In this document: positions 35,301 through 47,300 of the stretch, piece by piece
How the letters are laid out: every line of letters starts with the position of its first letter
Position numbering within the stretch: the stretch's first letter is position 1
DNA from: Owenia fusiformis
Taxonomy: Eukaryota; Annelida; Polychaeta; Sabellida; Oweniidae
NCBI GenBank assembly: GCA_903813345.2
Contig: CAIIXF020000007.1
Location: 33,052,538 to 33,116,537, forward strand
Direction of reading: 5' to 3'
DNA: 64,000 bases
Position numbers and translations under genes: made by a program
The notes under the pieces: generated by a model
What the model was told of the DNA's origin: nothing
Seen by the model: the letters and a program-made list of their open reading frames with translations, nothing else
Database searches by the model: none

Positions 35301-38300
35301 AATATATAAATTATCTGTTGTTTGATGTCCAGGTTTATATGCCCCTTGGAGTGGATCTTGGATATCTAACATTTCAGCATTAAAAACAAGTCTGTTTTGT
35401 ATTACTCTATCAAAGATATTACCGATACAAGTCAACACATTTATTCCCCTATAGTTATCAGGATTAAATCTACAACCTTGTTTAAAGAGAGTTGTTAACA
35501 TGCCTATACTCCATTCATTAGGGTAGTCACCATGAGAAAAGATGTGATTAAAAAGGGACGTGAATTCAGGGACTAATATACTGCAATTCTTAATGATATT
35601 AGAAGATAACCCATCTATTCCAGGTGCTTTGTTAACTTTAACCTTATTGAGAGCAGCATATACCTCAGCTTCCTTTATATTGCTATTAAGCACTTCGTGA
35701 CTAAATCCAATTTCTCTGCTCAAAACACTATTTTTATCATATTCATCTATAAATAATTGCATCTCTTTTAATGCTCCATCGTCAAAATAGTCTATTTTGG
35801 GATTCTTACCCAACTTTTCAAAAGCACAAAAAAGTTCTGATGCCTCAATAGGGATTTCATTTGTATTACTGCTACCTGGGATACTATTTATCATTTTCCA
35901 AAATTCTGTTGGATTTTTAGATTTGAAAGAAATGAGAGATTTTAAAAGATTTGACTGATATGTTCTTTTCTCGCGCTGTTTAGTTTGGTTATACGTTCTC
36001 TGTAAATCAGCAATAATGTTATTAGGTAGCTTCTGCTTAATTGCAGAATGTAAATCCTTTTTCAATTTTTTGCATTCACTGTTAAACCATGGATTCATTG
36101 GGAACTTTTTAGTACTTTTCTTTAAATGTTTAAGTGGGAGTATTTTATCAGAAGTGTCATATATAACATGTTTAAGAGACTGTAGTAAATAATCTGAATT
36201 AGTTTTGGAACCAACATCAATATAAAATTTTTCAAGTAAACCATTGTTGATATTTGCATCCAATAGATCGGTGAATTGTTCCTTTAATTTATGATCCCAT
36301 TTAAAGTATGAGTAAGGTAAATTCTGCATATTTTTGCTGACTTTATTTTTAATTTTGGCCTGACCTAGATTAAGATTAAAATTTATAGGACAGTGGTCAG
36401 AATCTGGACGCCTTTCATGTACTTTAAAGTCTGAAATTGTATTAAGTATATCAGCTTGAACTGCAACGTAGTCTAATACAGATTTTCCCTTACTTGGATC
36501 CAGGTTAATTTCATTTATGTATCTATAGTATGTAAATTGACCAATGTTTTTATCATGAAAAAATCTGCCATTTAGGATTCTTAAATTAGATGCCTTGCAT
36601 AGACTTATGAATTCATTGCCATGTGTCTGGCTTATTGCCTTTATATTTTTATCCATTGAAACACGGTTATGAAGAGGGTCACTTGGTTCATGGTGATGAT
36701 TATTATTATTTATATAGTGATCATTTAAAAAATAAGAATTGGTAAACTGATCATTCGATCCATGAATGTCAATATTCATATCTGATAACTGGGCAGTGCG
36801 GGCATTCATGTCTCCGCATATGATTGTTTTACCAGAAAGTTGATAGGAGGCAATTGATTTTTCTAAAATGTCAAAGTTGTCAAAATGTTCATAAGTTGAA
36901 CCTTTATGAGGCATATAAACAAAACAAATATCATTCTCTAAATTGTAAAAAGAAGACTTAACTCTTAACCATACAAAGAAATCATGAGTCTGTTTTAGCA
37001 CTTCAATTGAATTATAACAGTCATCTTTTATGAAGACAGCTATGCCTCCAGAATAAAAATTTGAGTTTGTGTTTTTGGTTTTTCTTGCGAGATTATGTAC
37101 AGTATAACCATTGAATGATATGTTGTCACATGGATCCAGCCATGTCTCACTTAACAGGATCACTGAATATTTACTGAAGAGCTCATAGATATCACATCCG
37201 TCGTATAACTTATCGGAAATTCTGTTAATATTCCAAAATAGAAAATTTATATCACCTTGACTCATATTATCATTTGTTTGCTTTAAATTACCATTTATGT
37301 TGTTGTCAGTTGATTTGAGCCTATAGCGCAGATCCTGCGACTGGGCATTCAACTGTGTTGTTATAGGACTAGAGGGTTGAATATTGATTTCATTTTGGGA
37401 AACTTGACTTAACGTGGTGTTTAATTCCATATTGTGGGGGCCCAAATCAGAATTATTTGGAGTTACATTATTTGCACAAAATGGAGCTTCACTCATTATC
37501 ATATGATTTGAATCATGGAAATGAATAGAATTGTGTTTTATCTCATTTAAAGAATCACTCATACATTCTGTGTTTGAGATGCTATCACACTGATCAGTGT
37601 TTATAACTTCAGTCCAGTTCGAGATTTGCGAGGGTTTCCCATGCTTACTGCCTCTGCATAGGAGTTGTGTGTTGAGTTAATGATAGACAACATTGCATCT
37701 ACCAACCGAGTTCTTCCAGTGAAGTTAAAGTGAAGATTGTCATTATATAGTACATTCATGTTAGGGTCCAGTGATGTTGAATCGTTAATTCTGTTGATGT
37801 TAATGAAATGAAAGCCTTTCTTCGTGGCAAAAGACTCCATCTCTCTATTGACTTGGTCTATTTTCATATTCATTTGTTTCACTTCCTGAGGATTGTGATG
37901 ATCTGCCCTGTGGTGCAGTCCACATAGAGTTATTTTGGATGTTGGGTGCTGGTTTTGAGCTGTAATTGCCAGATTTTTCAACTCGTAAGTAATGGTTTGA
38001 GCAGAGTCAACTTTAACGTTGTTTGTTCCAAAACCTAGGAATTTGTGATCTGTTGATTTGCCAATGTCACCTTGTTGTATGATACGGGTGGCATCTTCGA
38101 TGTTAGCACCACTATACACTGATGAGGTCACTTTCATGTTTTTCCCCTTTGATCTATTGTGCATCATACCTGATAGTTTCTTCCCATTTGAGGAGTACAT
38201 TATATGGACAGTTGTTGGGAGCTGCTTGGAACTATTGATATATTTTCTTGGGGATGGTTTTGGGGGGCTCCTTGAAGGTACTTTGGGGGGTCTGTTAGGG

Positions 38301-41300
38301 GGTTGTGTAACAGGCCTCTTGGCAGTAGAGGCTGATATTCCTTCATTGTCATGAGTGGGGAATCGCTTTGTAGCAGGATTTTTGTTTACAAATCTCTTGG
38401 GTATGCTGGTTTTTGAGGTAGTCTGTCCTTTTTGGGAAATGGTTGGAGGCGACATTGATTGTGGGAGTGACTGATCAAAATCATGACATCCCATCTGTTG
38501 AAACCTCTCAATAAGGGCGACATTTTTCCTGTGTTGTGTTGCAAGGTCTGCTTTAAGCCCCTGTATTGTAGTTATTTGCCACTTCTCGTTTGATTCATAG
38601 CATTCAAGCTTACTTGCCAGATCTCTCGTCTCTTGTTCATGGAGTTGTTTTGCCATCTGAATTTCATCTTCTTTCTTCTTGTCAGCTGATTGAAGCCTAT
38701 AGTGCAGATCCTGCAACTTGGCATTCAGCTGAGTAATGTGTTGACTGTGTTCAATAGATTCCTCTTCAAGCCTCTTTTCAAGAGAGATAATCCTAGTCCT
38801 CAGTTTTTTGTTTTCACATTGTAACTCCGATGTTATGCTTGGTGTGTCAGGTTTAGAAGTGGATTCTGTCTGAGTAGGAGATATATTTGATAAATGCAAA
38901 GATCCTGTCGCTGGTTGGGATGCATTTTGAGAAAGCGGTTTTTGAGTATCAAGCTGAGTTTCTGGTATAACAGTGGGCTGTATTAGAGACTGAGATTGAG
39001 ATATTTGGGCAGATTCACCACTGTCAGCTTGGGTATTGGGTATAGTATCATTACCCAAGAAGAAGATAATACTGTCCTCGCCAGTGTCTATTTCCTCGGA
39101 TTGGCTTATGAAGATATCCTCTTGCGTTTGTGCGGGTAATGTTCCACTACTGTGAGTATTACAAGGAGTTGAGGTAGATGGCAGAGATGTAGAGTATGAA
39201 TCAGGAGTAGATGTTATTTTCAAAGAAACTAATGTTCCTTTGATCAGATCAAAATCATTGTCTCTCCAGTCCTGTAGCTCTTCTCCAAAGACTGTAATAA
39301 TGCCTGAGTCACTGACTTCTACTGTCACATAATCTGACACAGTTATTTTAGTTCCATGTTTGAGGCGTGCTGTTGTTGCTTTCATACCTTTTCGCTGATA
39401 GAACTGCTTGAAAGCCTCTAACCATAGAAGTGTTCGTTCTGTGTAGAATACCAGACTCATAAACTCATCATCTAAAACTAGTACACCTGTGTTTTGCAAA
39501 TCCTTGTACTCAAAGTTCTCATGTAATGTCTCTGGGTTTTTCTTGAGGGTTCTCATTGTCTGTTTCTTTGTATTTCTTCTTTTCTTCCCCTTAGCATCAG
39601 GTGTGGAGAATGTTTTTGTGCATGTACGCCGAGTTTCTCTGTCTTTTTTCTCCATAGCCATTTTTCTGAGTAATAAGTCAGTTTATATAATTAACATATG
39701 ACTGCATCAAAAATATGTATTATATCCAATTGTTGTAATTCATATCCCTTTCTAGCATGTGTCTATAATAGTTCAAAAAGTAGATATGTTTTTGTTTTCC
39801 ACACACCCTTCATGTTCAATATATAGGTATGTTTTCAAGTTCAATATGTAGGTATGTTTATGCTATTCCATTCACTCCCTCAGTTTATATACATGTTTTA
39901 ATTACTTCAAGTAATTAAGTGGCTGTTCCATTCACTTCTCAATTATGAAAAACAATTTAAATGGCTGTTCCATCCACTCCCTGTAGATTTTCCATATACA
40001 TTTTTGCTATTTATATATTATATATGTTTCCTAAATTATATTAAATCATTCTGTTCATAAGAATAAAGATTTATTCCAGGTTATTGTTTTTATATCATCC
40101 ACTGAGATGTTTAGCTGAAGCTATCTAAAAGTTTTTTCAAAAATTTCAAGAAATCTCTTTGTTTGATTATTTGTTTTTCCATTGTTTAAAACTAAGAACT
40201 TTTCTTGTAAATATCCTTGTAGATAATGTCCACACAATTGTTTTAATCAGTCCAATGTGTTCCCTGAAGGTTCATGTATAATCCAATGTAGTTCCTTTCC
40301 TCAAAATACTTTTAAACACTCTTGAAACTTGATATTGATAGGAGCAAAATTATGCAACATTTAACTGGCAGCCATTTTGGATCACCATTCGTCCGTCCGT
40401 CCATTTGGGTGTCCGAGCAATAACTCAAATACCGGTTGACGGATTTCATTAAGATTTGATAGGCTTATGCCTCTGACATTTTCAAGATGGCCACCATATT
40501 TCAAATATTTCAATATTTGAAAGTTATCTTTCATAACTGAAATACCATTGAATGGATTTGGTTCAAATTTTACATGCTGATGCCTAGGGACAATGGAGCT
40601 CTGCTCGAGAAGGGATTTTCAAAATGGCCACCATTTTTCGTAAAAAAACATAATCATTAATGACTCAAATACCAGTGGATGGATTTGGTTCCAATTGTAT
40701 ATGCTGATGTTTAGGGAAAAAGGAGATCTGCTTCAGAAGAAATTTCAAAGGCGTCAGCTGAATTTCAAAATGGCTGCCATTTTTCATAAAAAAGGTAATC
40801 TTTGATAACTCAAATACCATTGGACGGATTTACTTCAAATTATATATACTGATGCCTAAGGATAAAGGAGCTCTGCTTGAGAGGACATTTTCAAGGTGGC
40901 TGCTATTTATCGAAATCTCCGCCATTTTTCATTAAACATGTAATCCTTGATAACTCAAGTACTAGTTGACGCATTTGGATTAAATTGTATACGCTGATGT
41001 CTTTGGACATAGGAGCTCTGCTAAAGAAGAAATCTAAAGATGGCAGCTGAATTTCAAAATGGCAACCATGTTTCATAAAAACATAATCTTTGAAAATTCA
41101 AATACCAGTGGATGGATTTGGCTCAAATTTTATATGGCTGCTATTTATCCCCGGTATTTATCAAAACATATTTTGTTAGGTGGGATTTGTTACTCCGTGG
41201 AGTTGCTGTTTTTCTAGTTGTCAGTACTGTTGAGGCCTCAAATTTCCAGATCCACTCCTGATCAAAATATCAGGTGGCCAGATTGTTAGAGTTGAAGGAC

Positions 41301-44300
41301 CCTCTGATAGGCCCAGGAAAAAATCTTGGGGCCTCAATTAGTGGGCCTTTGTAGACATTACTTGGCCTTTTTTAGGCCGAATTATCAAAAATGGACCTTA
41401 ATTTTTCAAAATTTGCAGGGCCCAACCCAAAAATTTGGCGTAAAAATTTGCCCCCCCCCCCCCCCCACTTGTTACCTCCGGATCTACCAGTGAATATTAA
41501 ATGAAAGTTAACTGTTGTAGGCTTACCCTCTGGAAACACTGACTAAGGACAATGGAGCTGTGCTTGTGTGTTGTGGTCCAGGAAACAATGGAGGAGATGG
41601 TTTAGTGTGTGCCAGACATCTGAAATTATTTGTAAGTGAATACTGTACACGTGTTAGATAAGTCAGGGGTAATTATCCCAACGAAAGAAGTTTGATAGGG
41701 ATATAGTGAAGCCCTCCATATGTCAGTCCATCAGGAATTTGCTTTAATTTTGAGATCTTTTTAAAGTACATCTTTAATATACTCAAATGAAAGTCAATAT
41801 ACTATATTAGAGTAGATTGCAAATGTTGTATCCTTTTTATGTCCCCACCACATGGTGTGGGGCCATATTGTTTGCGTGTCTGTCTGAACGTTAATACATT
41901 TGCATTATATAATAAGGTGATTTTGAGTTTTCATGATAAAAATGTTTAGTAGCTTTATAAATAGTTTCAGGTATCCTGTATTGAAAAAGCTCATGTCACT
42001 GTTAAAAGTAGTTTTATGCGATAATTTTGTATAATGAAAGAACGAATGGCTATAGACACCCCTGGGGTCACTTAACATTTTTTGAAAAATGCAATGTCGT
42101 TAATATCAGGGTTCGTACACACCTGGAAATGTCAGGGAAATTGATTTATTTTTCCAGGTGCTGGAAATGTCAGGGAATTTTAAAATTGGGTCAAAAAGGG
42201 CCAAAAATGTCAGGGAATTTTCTTTTCATTAGGGTTGGTTGAATGACATTAGATCTGGTATTGTCTATTTGTAAGAACAGTGTGAACATAACACTGAAAC
42301 CGAATATAAAAATAATAGATGATTTAATACAATTATGAAAAACAAAAAAAATTCTGGGAGCTCTTTACAATGTAAAATTCTATTTATATTAAGAAGCTGT
42401 CTGTTCGACAATCCGATCGTACGTCAGTCTTTTCAACTTTCAGGGGCTTTGCCAATTTTGAAAACCTTAGCACATGGAAGTAGGCAACCAAAATGTGTGT
42501 GGGGTACTATTAACAGTTTTTGAATTTGGTCCAAATTTTTCTTCTTGTAAAGATGAACCCAGCATTTTACTTTGGCTCAAATTTTGTATGATGTAGCCTT
42601 AGGGACAAAGGACCTGCTAAAGAAGAAATATTCAAGATGGTCTCTGAATTCAAAATTGCCACCATTTTTATGACATTTTTGATAATTTAAAGAAATTTGA
42701 TTCCTGATAACACAAAATACTGATTATTTGATTTGGTATCATAGGCCTGAGCCTTTTCGTGATCTGGTGATGCTACTTGAGAAGGAATTTCTAATATGGT
42801 GTCAATTGTTTTGGTGTAATTTTCCCAAAAGGGAGAAGACAATAGTAATGCCAGGTTATTGCTATCATATAATGTTCACAATGATAGTATTCAATAGAAA
42901 TATGTTTCATTAGGTGGGAATGGCCCCTCAAGTGAGTTGCTATTTTTCTAGTAGGATTTAGATCAAAATTTTAAAGTTTCAGTTGTCATTTGGATTCATT
43001 TCAAAACATTAACAAATTATAGTTTGAAATGCTTAGAATGCACCATATACAATTGTCAATTTTGAAAAATTTCCGGGGGTGAACCCCCGTACCCCCTCTT
43101 GGTTTTCCTTCGCTAGCAGTGATGCAAACCCCAAAAGATGCACCTCCTTGATACTTGTTGGCTATGCCCCTGTACATGTATGTTTACCTTTGGCCTTATG
43201 CAATGTAGAATATGTAATATTAAAAATAAAATGTATCAGGAATAAATTGGTGAATAAGACTGCCTGTACAAGTAGTTAAGTCATGAGAAATGGAACTGAA
43301 GGAGAAACCCCAAATGTTTCATAATAAGTCTTTTTGTCTTGAATAATACAGTTGTTTGAGACTTTTTAGAGGGCGCGCGAGGTAAATTAGATCTGGAAAT
43401 TTCCTTTTTTGCCTGGAAATGTCAGGGAATTGTCAGGGAAATTCATTTTGAAAAAGGTGTACGAACCCTGAATATCCTTAATATGTAGGATCAAATTGTA
43501 GATAAATATGTATATTTTCAAGAAATAGCAATAAAAAGCATTTAAGATTACTGATATAAGTATATTTTGGTTGATTTGGGAGGTATGTATCACTTCCTGT
43601 GAAAATGTGAATTTTTTATCAGTCTCAGAAAATGTCTCCAGAATGTATAAACCCAAATTGGCAGATGTCCCATTGTTTAATTGTGTCACTCTATACACTC
43701 ATTGGATTAATATTTTGTACATATAAATAGTTTAGTTTAAGTTTAATAATAGTTTATTTCTGTGTCACACTGTGGCTAGTTGATCTATGTGGATGCAGTC
43801 ATTTATATGTAATGTATCGTGGGTACTCGCGTACATTATAGGGAATGGGATCATTGCAAAAATATGACAGCAAATCGAGGTAAGTGATCTCAGAGTTTCT
43901 ACTTAACATTGTGACTTGAAATCTTGCACACATATTCAATATACATAGTATGACAATGTGTGAAAGTTTCAGCTACCATATTCCTGTTATAGGGAAGATA
44001 TTTGAAACACATTTCGTAAACGTCAACATATATGTATAAAATGGATGCACCTATGTATCATTTGGATTCAGAACGGTAACAAATGGATGCTTTAATAAAT
44101 TATACTTTTATCATGATGATTTATTTACTGATGGACAACTGGCCAGATTTTCTTTGTATCCATTGTTTGGATAAACATTCCTCATTCAGTAAAGTAATTA
44201 GCCACCCCATTACAAGTAGTCTAAAGGCACCCTCATGAAAAATTGAAAATACTATATATAAACCCATCAACTGGAAAATGCCATTACAGATGAAATAAAG

Positions 44301-47300
44301 GACCCACGGTCCTGTGCTCACACAGTGTAGAACCTACAGAGGAATGTATATCCTGGTTTACAAACAAAAGTATTGGTATATATGAGATCAATTAAAGATG
44401 ATTTGTTGTAGTCAAAAGAAAAACTATGAATTTGACCTAGATTTTGACCTGGGCCTTTTAGTGTTCAAATTTTGAAGGAAAGTAGATTTTGAGGGACGGC
44501 TTCTATTGTAGATTCTTTTTAAGTTGGCTGCATCCAAACTGTATCTAGTGTTGTGTTGTTACAATTGATAATTTTCTCAAGCCCCATTGACTTAACATGG
44601 GATACCAAAATAGTGATTTTTGAGATTTCAAAATGCCATAACTTCCGAACAGGAAGTCGGATCAAAATCTGGTTTGCAGATTCGGATTCCTTGGACAATT
44701 TTACACATATTTCATAACTTATACATTGAATTCCAAGAACTTTTTATTGTGACCTACTTTTCGGATGCCATATCTCAAAAACGGTAAGAGTGATCAAAAA
44801 CAACTTGCCTGTAGGGATTGGCTTTTTTCCAAGGAACATGATTAAAAAAACGGAGCAAAAATATTCAAGGACGACTGAGAAAATTGAAAAAAAATGACAA
44901 AGTACTGGATTTGATCTAGTTCTTGACCTTTGACCTGGTTTAAACCGGATTACACCCAGATCTGGACTTGGACCTGAGCTGGACCTTGACTTGGACCTGG
45001 AAATGGACTGGACTGGTATTTTTTCAATCTTTTCTTCACTTCTCTTGACTTTCTATAAGGCTATCATCAGATCGATTTTTCTCGAAATTTAAAAATCAGC
45101 AATTTCTCGGAAACTGGGGGAACTTGGGAAATGGCGATGATAGGTCAAATAGACATTATGGATATGCATAAAATGAATGTGGAAATGACTCAATCCGAAT
45201 AGCAGTTTTAATTTGTGCAGCCAATGTTGACAGACGGACGGACCAACGGACGGACGGACGGACCAACGGACGGACGCCTGGTCGATCCCATAGTCTCACT
45301 GTGTGAGCCAAAAACTATGGTTTTTTTGCTGATACTGTTAATTTGAAAAACGGGTCCATAACATGTAATGATGACAATGAAAATGTTGAAATTAGGTACG
45401 CTAATGAAGTGAATTCAGAGCAAAAGACCCATCGACCCACTGGAATACCCACAAATCAAGTTTCATAGCCTTGCCAAAGTCGGTCTATTTTACTTATCTT
45501 GATTTCTATTATGACCGCCTTGTACCCAAGAGAAAGCCATGTGCTTTACCGACCCAATGTTTTTGTCCGTAAAATTTGACAAATCAACGACGGCCCTACA
45601 TTGCCTGACAAGGTCTTTGTGCATTTCCATCGCGAGTTCAGTTTTGATTTTGAATCAACATTGAATTGCATGATTTCATTTAGACGAGAATTAATGACTA
45701 CTTACATTCCAATGTACATTTAATAACATAATATATTGTAACTCTCAAGAAACACTCGATCAGATCATTGAATTTCAAGTCCTAGACGGGTAGTTTGCTT
45801 TTTTATGCAGGTCAACTTGATAACGTTTTGATTGGTCAATCAGCCTGAAGTCACACATTGTGTCCGTGTCCATATTGTCAATCAATATGGTTTTGCGATA
45901 CCCTTAGGTAGCCTAGGTATTATGGGAATCTCGGAACCGCTGAATAAGTTAGCATAATATCAGCGATGATACATTGGATTGTACAAGGTGGTAATAATTC
46001 AAGATCAGATAAGTAAATAAATACTGACTTGGGCAAGGCTACCAGTTTCAGAGCCATTAACATTCCTTGAAGGTGACAATGAGCAGCAAACAGATGGACC
46101 ATCCGTAAATCTTGATGATTTTGTCAGCTCAGCTGAACGAGCCTCCAGATTCCTTGAAACAAATGACCATCATTCAAGAATAGTATTATCTATTTACAAT
46201 TTTTTGAAATCGTGGTAAGTGGAATTTTTCCAATTACCAATATAGCATTTTTATTGTTTTCGGACACTGTGGATTAAAATATAAAAAATACACACATTCA
46301 AAATGATTCAATTGAAACCTAGCCAGTCTGTTCAATGAATCCAATCAGAACGTCTACTCATCCACATGATACATCATAATTAAATTGCTTTTTAAAGCTG
46401 ATATTTCATACCATAACTCCAAAAATATTATAAAACGCATTGTATTTGTATTTTACTTCACACAGACATATTTGTGAATGTGAAATAATTATATTACTTG
46501 AATTTTTTATTCCCCATTACAAGGTAAACCTATTTATACATACCTTCTCACAGCTATGAGCGAGATGATAAAACTGGTCGAGTGAACTCGTTTGAGTTAT
46601 CTATTCTCCGTAAAAATATCAGAGAATGTGTGTTTATAGCGTAGCTTTGGTTTTGTAAATCAATGAAGTATGATATACACGGATGAGTAAATATAGATTA
46701 TTTAAACAGAAGTGCAAAATTCTTCCATTGAAAAGTACAGAGGCGGGTACTCAAGAAACATTACATGTGCCTGACTGCATCCACATAGATCGACTAGCCA
46801 CAGTGTGTCACAGGTTTACTAAAATATTACAAGTAAAATACATGTATTAAAAAACCCAACAGCCGACATCGGCTTACGAGACACCATATAAATATACAAA
46901 GATAGTCAATTGAAAAATATAGCATCGGTATGTCGAATAATATCACAGAGGATGTAGAGTAAGTTTGCAGAGTGTGAACAATACACAGACAAAATGACTA
47001 GAGTTAAATAACATACAATATAAACATGTGATTTCAAAATGCAATAAATGAGAATACAGTAATTATGACTGGTTGATAATATTGCACATATTTAATATCA
47101 CAAACGTTCCAGGTTAAATAAACGTTTTGAGAACATTTTGTAAAGAGTAGCAGCAAGGCAGCTTTGAATGTTCTTTGCATGTAGTAATGTGATCATAATT
47201 AAGGTTGGATTGGCACTTGAAGTATTTAAATAAGGTACTTTAACTTTGGCTTCCTGATACAACATGTCTCTTAATTCTGTATAATGTGAACATTTAACAA

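Larger units (their letters stand above)
33511..40387 (-). mobile_element. Nearly intact two-ORF LINE
   Basis: About 6.9 kb, with ORF1 (37601-39661), a 38-nt gap, and ORF2 (33759-37562, one in-frame stop). The 3' end on the minus strand finishes in a TA-repeat tail (33511-33524). The element is in the TCCG microsatellite of a family A repeat and antisense to NAXE. The 5' leader (39662-40387) has tandem-like 'ggctgttccattcactcc' stretches. Target duplication could not be defined because the target is itself repetitive. Clade is CR1/L2-like by the esterase-type ORF1 and endonuclease-RT ORF2; not resolved further. Confidence 0.8.

Noticed and set aside
43768-46805. Assignment of the 3-kb TIR element to hAT or CACTA
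   Set aside because: The target duplication is ambiguous (5 to 8 bp) because flank and TIR overlap, and no transposase is seen.
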